Source: an uncultured Lachnospiraceae bacterium (GTDB lineage Bacteria > Bacillota > Clostridia > Lachnospirales > Lachnospiraceae). Taken from it: DNA of 60,491 nucleotides. Within the stretch, counting starts at the first letter, position 1. Each line of letters begins with the position of its first letter. The position numbers and the translations under genes are program-made. Below are positions 1-6,855 of the stretch, piece by piece. Location of the stretch: the NCBI GenBank assembly GCA_902779395.1, contig CACZBK010000018.1:1-60491 (forward strand), given 5' to 3'. Below the pieces are notes generated by a model. The model saw only the letters and a list, made by a program, of their open reading frames with translations, had not been told where the DNA came from and did not search any database.

Positions 1-62
1 GGGCATAAGTGTAAGTGCGGTAACGCACTCAGCGGAGTGTCACTAATCGGTCGAGGGCTTGT
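1..62 (+). rRNA. 23S ribosomal RNA, 3' end (partial)
   Basis: The first about 60 bases match the conserved end of clostridial 23S rRNA: a GTGCGGTAACGC segment, then ACTAATCGGTCGAGGGCTT. The gene enters from outside the window and its exact 3' end cannot be set from sequence alone. It is followed directly by a tRNA cluster. No 5S rRNA fits in the roughly 100 bases before the first tRNA. Confidence 0.9.
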
Positions 63-101
63 TCTGATAAGGTCTGTTGGTTTGAGAGATTCTGTATTCG
101 G

Positions 102-126
102 TTTTCAAGGTAAAAAACCTTGAAAT
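102..126 (+). other. Hairpin between 23S rRNA and tRNA-Asp
   Basis: TTCAAGG (104-110) pairs with CCTTGAA (118-124) around an A-rich loop. An A-T rich flank follows and no clean T-run. It may be an rRNA/tRNA processing structure. The rest of 63-166 shows nothing recognisable. Confidence 0.4.
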
Positions 127-166
127 TTTAATCAGAATGTTGTAATATATTACAGTATTCATTTAT

Positions 167-240
167 GGCCTAGTGGCTCAGTTGGTTAGAGCGCCGCCCT
201 GTCACGGCGGAGGTCGTCGGTTCGAGTCCGATCTGGGTCG
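167..240 (+). tRNA. tRNA-Asp (GTC)
   Basis: This is a 74-nt cloverleaf. The acceptor GGCCTAG pairs with CTGGGTC (one G-T), the anticodon stem CCGCC/GGCGG surrounds GTC, and a GGTTCGAGTCC T-arm is present. The discriminator is G and CCA is not encoded. It is the first of five tRNAs after the 23S gene. Confidence 0.95.
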
Positions 241-272
241 CTTACCTGAGAGATCAGGTAATAAAAAAGTGG

Positions 273-345
273 GGAGGCTTAGCTCAGCTGGGAGAGCATC
301 TGCCTTACAAGCAGGGGGTCACAGGTTCGAGCCCTGTAGCCTCCA
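273..345 (+). tRNA. tRNA-Val (TAC)
   Basis: The acceptor GGAGGCT pairs with AGCCTCC and the discriminator is A. The D-arm AGCTCAG, an anticodon loop with TAC and the T-arm GGTTCGAGCCC are all present. It is 73 nt long and CCA is not encoded. Confidence 0.95.
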
Positions 346-379
346 CTTTTTTTGAAAAAGAAGTTTGATAATTTAACAT

Positions 380-461
<82 letters not shown>

Positions 462-489
462 GTAGAGGAGAGGATCCTCCTCGGATTGA

Positions 490-563
490 CGCGGGGTGGA
501 GCAGTCTGGAAGCTCGTCGGGCTCATAACCCGAAGGTCACAGGTTCAAATCCTGTCCCCGCTA
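490..563 (+). tRNA. Initiator tRNA-fMet (CAT)
   Basis: The anticodon is CAT. Two initiator hallmarks are visible: three consecutive G-C pairs at the bottom of the anticodon stem (CGGG/CCCG), and an unpaired first position in the acceptor (C1 opposite T72). These distinguish it from elongator tRNA-Met. CCA is not encoded. Confidence 0.93.
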
Positions 564-587
564 TTGTAGATTGAAATGTGAATTATA

Positions 588-747
588 TGCAAAGCTCATT
601 CGTCAGAATGTTGCGTGATTTGATGATAGCAAAGCCCATTCGTCAAATTGCTTCGCAATTCGCCGAATGTACGCTTGTTCGTAAATACGAACAAGCTGCT
701 GTCTGAAATGTATGATGTGCTTACGAAAGCAAGCTTTCGAAGCACAT
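588..747. repeat. Hairpin-rich intergenic repeat between tRNA-fMet and tRNA-Phe
   Basis: A near-identical block occurs twice in direct orientation: GCAAAGCTCATTCGTCAG at 589 and GCAAAGCCCATTCGTCAA at 629. The second copy begins a two-tier palindrome (CATTCG 638-643 with CGAATG 664-669, inner AATTGC/GCAATT). A perfect 11-bp hairpin follows at 673-696, then a longer hairpin at 715-747 with one bulged A. It encodes no convincing protein. It resembles a REP or MITE-type element, or decayed pieces of one; this is inference. Confidence 0.5.
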
Positions 748-792
748 ACATCCATTCCATCCAGTACTTTGCTCCTGCTTCCAATCTTATAC

Positions 793-865
<73 letters not shown>

Positions 866-871
866 CTTAGT

Positions 872-898
872 TAACTCCTGAGAAGGAGTTATTTTTTT
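872..898 (+). terminator. Rho-independent terminator of the rRNA/tRNA operon
   Basis: TAACTCCT pairs with AGGAGTTA around a GAGA tetraloop, and a run of T follows. Its place right after tRNA-Phe suggests it ends the rRNA-tRNA transcript. Confidence 0.9.
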
Positions 899-941
899 GT
901 CTTCTAACTCCTGAATCAGATCAAAAAATGGTACTTTTGGG

Positions 942-950
942 TGATATACT
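942..950 (+). promoter_or_regulatory. Possible extended -10 promoter for the secreted protein gene
   Basis: TGATATACT forms an extended -10 (TG-N-TATACT) about 70 bases before the start codon at 1019. No good -35 hexamer lies at the right distance. Confidence 0.35.
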
Positions 951-1018
951 TTTTATTTTTTTTCGTTTAACATTTATTTTGAAATTAAAACATCAATTCC
1001 ATACGAGGAGGGAAAAAA

Positions 1019-4000
1019 ATGAAAAGTAAAAAAGCTATCAATCGTTTACTGACATTACTGCTTGTATTAGTCATGTCAGTCACAGGCTTTGCCCAAAGCG
1101 GTATACATGTTTTGGCGGCCGGAGAAGAAGCTGCGGTTACTGATGAAGATGCTGTAAGCGATGATGCAGTAACTTCGGATGATTCTGCAATTGAGGAAGA
1201 TGTATCCGATAATGAAGCGGACACACAGGATATAACGACAGAATCCGAAGATACCGATGAGCCTTCGGAGGATGTGATCGTTCCCGAAGAAGAGGATGAA
1301 ACTGTCTCTTATAAGCTGTGGGTTGGCGGAGTACAAGTTACTGATAATAATAAGGACGATATAAAAGAGACTTCACGTCCGGATCTTTATGGGTTGAAAG
1401 GTGATGAGGCCAAGGCAACTTTTAACCCTGTTACTAATACGCTTTACCTTTACAATGTTGTAGGTTTTATAGGCGGTATAGGCATACAGGATGAGGGTAA
1501 AGAAACTTATGAATATGCATATATTTATTATGCAGGTGCAGATACCTTCAATATAGTTGCAGAGGATTGTGACATTGACATTCCCGAAACACTCTATTCA
1601 AATAAGGATTATTGGTTTATCTATTCAGCCGCTGACCTGAATCTGTCCGGTAATATCACAGTTTCCACAGTTGGAAGCAGCAAAAAGATAGGTCGTGGTA
1701 TAGAGACTAAAGGAAGTTTAACTTTTAAGGCAGATTCCGAGTTTCAATGTGAAAGTATTTACTGTCCTATACAAAGCGGCAAGGCAGTAACTGTGGAATC
1801 AGGAGCATATGTTAATACCGATCTGGTTAATAATACCGATAATTCCTTTTATGGAGTTGATCAGAATGCTCTTTGTGTTAAGTCGGGAGGCTTAACTGTT
1901 AATGGTGGTACATTATATCTGTATAGCCATAAAGGCAACTATAACAGTAATGCATTGGATGTAAAAGGTAATCTTACGCTTAATGCAGGATCGGATTTTA
2001 TGGCGGTCAATGAAAGTAAAAGTACACCGGATGTAAGTAAATATGGCTCGCTTAAGGTAAGCGGTGATATTATCGTTGATAAGTCCCTGTATATATATGA
2101 TAAGGAACATGTCAAAAAGGACTCTGACTTCAGATATGTAGTTAATGAGAAGGATGAGCCGTCCATAAATGTTCAGATACAGGTAGATGAGACAGATGGG
2201 CTGAATATATGGATCGGCGGTCAGCAGGTTACTGAAGGAAGAGCTTATGATATATGGGGCCTTGACGTCGGAAGTGCAACATATGATAAAGATACAAAGG
2301 TTCTGACACTTAATAATGCAGGCGGCTTTAAGGGATATTATCAAAAAGCCTGGATCAATTGCGCTGAAGCGATCACGATAAAGGGAAACTTCAGTTTATC
2401 GATGCTTGACGGAAGCGAAGCAGGGTATCTGATCAATAGTTCAAATGATCTTACTCTTGATTGTGATATTGATATGAGCGGTATGAAAGCATTTCCGGAC
2501 AGAGCGATCTCTACTGTGGATAAGGGAAAACTGATCGTTAAAGGTGGCACATACAAGCTAAGAGCAAAGAATCATGCTTTGTATTCTTACACTGACGTTG
2601 AATTAAACAGCGGTGATATTGATGCTTACGCGAGCAGTTTTCAGACAATTTATGCATATAATGGTAATATAAGCTTTAACGGTGCAAAAGTTGACGCAAC
2701 AAGCGTTGTATCCGGGAAATCAGCGGTATATGCATTAAACGGCAATATTTCATTTAACAATGGTTCTGCAGAGCTTAAGGCATACACAGGCACAGCGGCT
2801 GTAGCTGCAGCAAACGGATCTGTCACTCTGGACACTAACTATCTGTGTATAGCTTCTCCGGAAGGAGCTAAGATCCAGGGCGGAAAGATCGTTGATGCAG
2901 ACGATAAAGATGTGAGTGAGGTGGAAATAAAGGCTGTAGAAGGCTATGGACTGTGGCTTGGAAATACAGCTGTTACAAATAACAATACTTCCGATATATT
3001 CGGTGACGGAAAAGCCAGTTATGATCCTGAGACAGGAGTACTTACCCTTAACGGAGTTAAGGATTTCGGAGAGCTCTACAAGTCCGGAGATTCTACTTAC
3101 TGTATTGCATCGACAGGTACAAACGAACTGACGATAAAGGGAAGTGCTGAACTGTCCGGCGCTTCGGTCGGAATAAGCGGATTAAATCTCAATATTGATG
3201 CAGATCTTACAATTAATTGTGATACCGGTATTTTGTCAGGATTGGGAGGAGTAAAGATCAACGGCGGCAAGGTAGTGATCAATTCCGCTAAAGACGGGAT
3301 AAATGCAGAGGTACTTGGTGGTATAGAGGTAAACGGAGGCGAGCTTATTGTTAAAGCCGGTGCAGACGATTCTTACGCACTTAAAGCAACAACGATCAGG
3401 TTAAACGGCGGAAAGATTACCGCTGAAGGAAAAGCAGGGTCGATGCTCGCAAACTCCAAGATAACTCTTTCCGATAAGATGCTTATCTTGGAACCCAAGG
3501 GTGGAAAGCTCAGCACAAGCGGAAAATCAGTAGTTGATGCTGAGGGTAATACCGCAAAGAAGGTTGTGCTGCTTGAAAAGACCGTTCAGTGTACCGTTAA
3601 GTTTGATACTAACGGCCATGGCACCGCACCGGCAGATGTTACACTTTGGAGCGGAGAATGTGTTGAGAGACCGGCAGATCCTGCAGAGGATGGCTGGATT
3701 TTCGTGGACTGGTATAAGGATAAAGAATGCACACAGCCTTATGATTTCAATACACCTGTTACTTCCGATATCACCATCTATGCATACTGGGAGGAGCTTA
3801 GACTTGTTTCGGCAATGAATCCCGTTCCCTTTATCGGTGAGAGCACAGATAATCTTTTGCTTGTAAAGGGACAAAAGTTTACTGCGGATGTGCTTGTTGG
3901 CTGGAGCGTTGATAAAGCTGATAAGAAGTATGTTACCATCAGTAAGAAGGGCAAGCTCAGTGCCAAGAAGGTAACGAAAGCGCCTGTAAAGATCTGGAAT

Positions 4001-4744
4001 AAGGATAAGACCAGATCGATAGATATTACTGTTATCCAGCCTAATTTCAGTGAGAAGACCATAAAGGCCGATGTATCAAATGGACCAAAGCACTGCGGAT
4101 TTAAGGATTTCGATGACCTTCCTGTAGCATATTACGTTTCAAATCCCGAGGTATGCGCCATCAATCTCAGAACCGGAGAATTATATTTCTTCGGAAAAGG
4201 TACATCAACAATTACGGCATATGTTAACGGTAAGGCATATAGCTGCAGGCTTAAGGTAACTGAAGACACTGTTCTTACGAAACATGAAGTTTACATGAAT
4301 GTAAAAAGTAAAAAGAGTCTTAAGCTCAGCGGTGTTAAGTTTGAGAAATTTGAGATTGCTGAGGCTTATGCCGATTTTGCTGAGATAAAAAAGAATACAG
4401 TCATCGCAAAAGACAAAACCGGTTTAGTACAGGTAACGGGAACATCTAAGGATGGTAAGATGTATTTGTTCAATGTATATATCGAAAGGCCTGCTATAAT
4501 AGATCCTTCTACCTTTGGTTATACCGAAAAGGGCAAGGGCAAGTATGAGATAAATATGAAAGTCGGACAGGAAGCCCAGCTTTACTTTGAGACCGACAGA
4601 TATATCATAGTAAAGGCAAGCAAACCGGAGACAGCATATGCATCGGAAGACGGACTTATCTGTGCAATGAAGCCCGGAAGCAGCAAGCTTACTGCAAAGA
4701 TCAACGGAAAGAGCGTGACCATCAAAGTAAACGTTACAGAGTAA
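1019..4744 (+). CDS. Large secreted repeat protein with InlB-type repeat and Ig-like C-terminus
   Basis: This 1241-residue protein has an N-terminal signal peptide (Lys-rich start, hydrophobic stretch, cleavage near residue 33). A very acidic Asp/Glu/Ser/Thr linker to about residue 95 follows. Three modules then begin with the pattern LW-G--VT--N--DI-G, then A-YDP-T--LTLN, near residues 100, 398 and 643; the sequence after each looks like short beta-helix strands. Around residues 856-922 is a Listeria-Bacteroides InlB-type repeat (VKFDTNGHG ... ITIYAYWEE). The last about 300 residues look Ig/Big_2-like and end in KINGKSVTIKVNVTE. No LPXTG motif or C-terminal membrane anchor is present, so attachment is unexplained. 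A GAGGAGG ribosome site sits 8 bases before the ATG. The function is unknown; surface adhesion or carbohydrate contact is a guess from the domains. Confidence 0.8.
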   Translation: MKSKKAINRLLTLLLVLVMSVTGFAQSGIHVLAAGEEAAVTDEDAVSDDAVTSDDSAIEEDVSDNEADTQDITTESEDTDEPSEDVIVPEEEDETVSYKLWVGGVQVTDNNKDDIKETSRPDLYGLKGDEAKATFNPVTNTLYLYNVVGFIGGIGIQDEGKETYEYAYIYYAGADTFNIVAEDCDIDIPETLYSNKDYWFIYSAADLNLSGNITVSTVGSSKKIGRGIETKGSLTFKADSEFQCESIYCPIQSGKAVTVESGAYVNTDLVNNTDNSFYGVDQNALCVKSGGLTVNGGTLYLYSHKGNYNSNALDVKGNLTLNAGSDFMAVNESKSTPDVSKYGSLKVSGDIIVDKSLYIYDKEHVKKDSDFRYVVNEKDEPSINVQIQVDETDGLNIWIGGQQVTEGRAYDIWGLDVGSATYDKDTKVLTLNNAGGFKGYYQKAWINCAEAITIKGNFSLSMLDGSEAGYLINSSNDLTLDCDIDMSGMKAFPDRAISTVDKGKLIVKGGTYKLRAKNHALYSYTDVELNSGDIDAYASSFQTIYAYNGNISFNGAKVDATSVVSGKSAVYALNGNISFNNGSAELKAYTGTAAVAAANGSVTLDTNYLCIASPEGAKIQGGKIVDADDKDVSEVEIKAVEGYGLWLGNTAVTNNNTSDIFGDGKASYDPETGVLTLNGVKDFGELYKSGDSTYCIASTGTNELTIKGSAELSGASVGISGLNLNIDADLTINCDTGILSGLGGVKINGGKVVINSAKDGINAEVLGGIEVNGGELIVKAGADDSYALKATTIRLNGGKITAEGKAGSMLANSKITLSDKMLILEPKGGKLSTSGKSVVDAEGNTAKKVVLLEKTVQCTVKFDTNGHGTAPADVTLWSGECVERPADPAEDGWIFVDWYKDKECTQPYDFNTPVTSDITIYAYWEELRLVSAMNPVPFIGESTDNLLLVKGQKFTADVLVGWSVDKADKKYVTISKKGKLSAKKVTKAPVKIWNKDKTRSIDITVIQPNFSEKTIKADVSNGPKHCGFKDFDDLPVAYYVSNPEVCAINLRTGELYFFGKGTSTITAYVNGKAYSCRLKVTEDTVLTKHEVYMNVKSKKSLKLSGVKFEKFEIAEAYADFAEIKKNTVIAKDKTGLVQVTGTSKDGKMYLFNVYIERPAIIDPSTFGYTEKGKGKYEINMKVGQEAQLYFETDRYIIVKASKPETAYASEDGLICAMKPGSSKLTAKINGKSVTIKVNVTE

Positions 4745-4768
4745 ACCCGGTCAGTGTTTCCGGTATTT

Positions 4769-4795
4769 AAGGCGGATCTTCGGATCCGCCTTTTT
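4769..4795 (+). terminator. Rho-independent terminator after the secreted protein gene
   Basis: GGCGGATC pairs with GATCCGCC around a TTCG tetraloop, extended by AA/TT, with a T-run after it. It separates the secreted protein gene from the reverse transcriptase locus. Confidence 0.92.
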
Positions 4796-4822
4796 GATGC
4801 GTTCCCGGAAGCATGAATATTG

Positions 4823-4851
4823 TTGACTAATACCTGTCAATAAATTAGAAT
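4823..4851 (+). promoter_or_regulatory. Promoter with operator-like inverted repeat, RT locus
   Basis: TTGACT (4823-4828) and TAGAAT (4846-4851) are separated by exactly 17 bases, a good sigma-A promoter. An inverted repeat TTGAC-N8-GTCAA (4823-4840) covers the -35 hexamer and could be an operator. Transcription from here would cover the 160-residue protein, the structured segment and the reverse transcriptase. Confidence 0.7.
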
Positions 4852-4894
4852 TATCTGTGAACTGTTGTTATGATAATTTCAAAGGAGAAAAGCT

Positions 4895-5377
4895 ATGGGA
4901 TTATTTGACAGTATTGTAAAATTGGCTAAAAGTGTTTCCGACAGTGTGGCAGATGCCACCTCGGAAGTTACTTCCAATACTCAGAGTTATCAGGAGGAAA
5001 CCAGACGCCTTGATATGCAGGCCGAAGCCGACGGGCGTCCTTTTGATGAGAAGTTTAAGGAGATAATCGCGTCTATGCCCGGATGTTCGGTTGACTATGA
5101 AGTATCTCCCGATTTCCTGGAGCTTCAGGCAGGCCGCCAGATATATGCACGCGGCGGAAACCGCTGCCCGGCTGATAATTTCACCTATGTTTTAACATAC
5201 AACGGAAAACAGGTATATATCCGTTTGTGGAAAGCATATAGTAAGTATGATCATGCCGCAAACAGGGCGGTGGGCGTACATTGTATGCAGATGGGTATGA
5301 AAGTACTTGACTTCTTTGATTACATGCCAAACGGTGTCAATTACATGAGAGACCGTATAATGCAGGCGTTCGCATAA
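4895..5377 (+). CDS. Unrecognised 160-residue protein upstream of the reverse transcriptase
   Basis: No family is recognised. The first about 50 residues are polar and probably helical (SIVKLAKSVSDSVADATSEV, then a Glu/Gln/Arg-rich stretch). The C-terminal part, about residues 85-160, shows a beta-hairpin-like FTYVLTYNGKQVYIRLW and then a Cys/Met helix and a YMPN--NYMRDRI ending. That arrangement faintly resembles small PD-(D/E)xK-like clostridial proteins, but no catalytic set can be assigned. There is no signal peptide or membrane segment. An AAAGGAG ribosome site precedes the ATG. It lies on the same strand as the RT gene, 172 bases before it, and the space between is filled by the stem-closed structured segment. 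It may be the protein partner of the RT; this is inference from position. Confidence 0.75.
   Translation: MGLFDSIVKLAKSVSDSVADATSEVTSNTQSYQEETRRLDMQAEADGRPFDEKFKEIIASMPGCSVDYEVSPDFLELQAGRQIYARGGNRCPADNFTYVLTYNGKQVYIRLWKAYSKYDHAANRAVGVHCMQMGMKVLDFFDYMPNGVNYMRDRIMQAFA
5334..5361 (+). promoter_or_regulatory. Possible internal promoter for the structured RNA
   Basis: A perfect TATAAT (5356-5361) lies inside the last codons of the preceding gene, with GTGTCA (5334-5339) 16 bases upstream as a 4-of-6 match to the -35. A start near 5368 would fall about 20 bases before the 16-bp stem at 5389, so the RNA could be made separately from the upstream gene. Confidence 0.45.
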
Positions 5378-5388
5378 TAATATTTGTT

Positions 5389-5533
5389 AAAAGGGAAAGA
5401 GAAATGTGATATATCACGCCTGCGGCGGATGCAGCGCGGTGCTTTCAGGGCCTTGCAGGCGGCTGCGCCGGCGTACCATCCTGTAGAAATAAGCATGCTT
5501 AATTTCTTTCAAAGCGTTTTCTCTTTCCTTTTT
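5389..5533 (+). ncRNA. Candidate structured RNA bounded by a 16-bp stem, next to RT
   Basis: Bases 5389-5404 (A-rich, GGGAAAGAG core) pair with 5518-5533 (TCTTTCC core) over 16 pairs with a single G-U. This closes a loop of 113 bases. Inside are a perfect 12-base palindrome GTGATATATCAC (5406-5417), a GC-rich block in which GCCTGC (5418-5423) can pair with GCAGGC (5455-5460), and a hairpin GAAAT-AAGCATGCTT-A-ATTTC (5486-5506). The right arm ends 16 bases before the RT start codon and runs into a T-tract. The arrangement recalls the a1/a2-bounded msr-msd of retrons and the upstream RNAs of DRT2/DRT9-type systems. The RT itself lacks retron motifs. The RNA is predicted from sequence only. Confidence 0.5.
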
Positions 5534-5549
5534 TATTGTCTGAATTCTT

Positions 5550-6758
5550 ATGGATATTATCGATGAATTATCACAAAAAGATAAATGGTATGAATTCTTA
5601 AACTACAGGCTGTCGGTCCGTAAATTTTCTGCAGCGGAAACAGAGGCCTGGGAGGAATATATTGAAAACGAAATATATCTGCCGGCAGTGAAAGAAATGA
5701 TGAACGGCAGTTTTATCCCGCCGATCCCGGTTAAAATGGAGATAAATAAAACCGGCAGCAGTAAAAAACGTGTGGTTTTTTCTTACCCTTCCGATTTTAA
5801 CCGTATCCTAAAATTCATTTCTTATGCTTTATATCGTTATGATGATATCTTTTCCGCTAACTGCTTTGCCTTCCGTCCGAATATCAGCGCAAAAGACGCC
5901 ATTCCCCTGATCAGCAGGGAATTAAACAGAGGAGGCATTTATTCACTTAAAGCGGATATAAGTGATTATTTTAATTCCATCGACAGTAAAAAACTGCTGC
6001 ATCGCCTGGATTTTCTGAAAAAAGAAGATATGCGCCTTTTCAGGGTATTTGAGGCTATGCTCACTGCCGGAAAAGCGTCGGATGCAAAAGGAGAGGTGAG
6101 CATGATGAAGTGCGGGGCTATGGCGGGGATACCCGTAGCACCTTTTTTTGCAAATGTTTACCTGATCGATACAGACCGGTATTTTGAGGATGCAGACCTT
6201 TTATATATGCGATATTCCGATGACATACTGATATGTGCCGGCAGCGAAGAAAAACTTGGGCAGGCAAAAGAGACCCTGTTTGAACGTCTTATGGATGACG
6301 GCCTGAAGATAAACAAAGAAAAACTTAATACATATGCACCCGGTGAGAGTGTGGAATACCTGGGATTTTCCGTATCGGAAAGCTGTATCGATCTGGCGGA
6401 GATAACGAAGACCAAGCTGAAGAACAAGATAAAGCGCAAGGCACATGCCCTCCGCAGATGGTGCATGAGTAAGAAACTTCCGCCGGAGCGCGGGGCGAAG
6501 GGCTTCATAAAAGCCATGAACCGTAAACTATATATCAGGTCCGAAGATGACCTTTTCTCCTGGAGCAGATGGTTTTTCCCAAACATCACTACGGATAAGA
6601 GCCTAAGGGAGCTGGATGCCTATATGCAGCAATATGTGCGCTGGTGTGTGAGCGGCAGGCATTATAAAGGGAATTTCAGGATCAACTATGAAGATATGAA
6701 GGAATGGGGCTATAAAAGCCTGGTCCATGAGTATTATAATGACAGCGGTATGGGCTGA
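5550..6758 (+). CDS. Stand-alone reverse transcriptase (class not assigned)
   Basis: This is a 402-residue RNA-directed DNA polymerase. Visible RT motifs are, in order: an N-terminal KKRVVFSYP-DFNRIL and FAFRPN segment (about 72-112), motif A KADISDYF with Asp136, motif B GIPVAPFFANVYL (193-205), motif C YSDD with Asp224 and Asp225, and motif D/E KINKEKL ... VEYLGF. All three catalytic aspartates are present. The C-terminal 130 residues form a basic, Trp/Tyr-rich extension ending GYKSLVHEYY. There is no HNH endonuclease, no retron NAxxH or VTG motif, and no SQ in motif B as DGR enzymes have. No integrase or group II intron RNA was seen nearby. The ATG follows the structured segment closely and has no good Shine-Dalgarno. 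A role in phage defence with the upstream RNA, like the DRT systems, is plausible inference. Confidence 0.9.
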   Translation: MDIIDELSQKDKWYEFLNYRLSVRKFSAAETEAWEEYIENEIYLPAVKEMMNGSFIPPIPVKMEINKTGSSKKRVVFSYPSDFNRILKFISYALYRYDDIFSANCFAFRPNISAKDAIPLISRELNRGGIYSLKADISDYFNSIDSKKLLHRLDFLKKEDMRLFRVFEAMLTAGKASDAKGEVSMMKCGAMAGIPVAPFFANVYLIDTDRYFEDADLLYMRYSDDILICAGSEEKLGQAKETLFERLMDDGLKINKEKLNTYAPGESVEYLGFSVSESCIDLAEITKTKLKNKIKRKAHALRRWCMSKKLPPERGAKGFIKAMNRKLYIRSEDDLFSWSRWFFPNITTDKSLRELDAYMQQYVRWCVSGRHYKGNFRINYEDMKEWGYKSLVHEYYNDSGMG

Positions 6759-6794
6759 TACAGTCTCATGTCGCAGATATTTGCTAATATTTCT

Positions 6795-6823
6795 TTGCAG
6801 TTAATTTATTACTGTGATATACT
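6795..6823 (+). promoter_or_regulatory. Promoter of the paaK operon
   Basis: TTGCAG (6795-6800) and TATACT (6818-6823) are spaced by 17 bases. Transcription would begin near 6830. That lies beyond the ATG codons at 6814 and 6826 and supports the TTG start at 6856. Confidence 0.75.
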
Positions 6824-6855
6824 TTATGGATATTAAATATTTGGAGGTAAGACCA

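Noticed and set aside
63-166. 5S rRNA between 23S and tRNA-Asp
   Set aside because: The gap is too short and no 5S-like helix set is visible.
1019-4744. LPXTG-anchored surface protein
   Set aside because: No LPXTG motif and no C-terminal hydrophobic segment or basic tail is present; the same holds for the 42070 protein.
5384-5566. A 60-residue open frame across the structured segment
   Set aside because: It starts with TTG without a ribosome site, runs through the stem and hairpins, and overlaps the RT start; the composition does not look coding.
5389-6758. Diversity-generating retroelement
   Set aside because: Motif B is GIPVAPFF rather than the DGR SQ form, no Avd protein is seen, and no adenine-marked template/variable repeat pair was found between the RT region and the neighbouring gene ends.
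5389-6758. Classic retron
   Set aside because: The RT lacks the NAxxH and VTG retron motifs and there is no clear branching AGC after the left arm, although the stem-bounded RNA layout is similar.
5550-6758. Group II intron-encoded protein
   Set aside because: No domain V-like ribozyme hairpin follows, no maturase/HNH part is present, and motif B lacks the group II QG-SP form.
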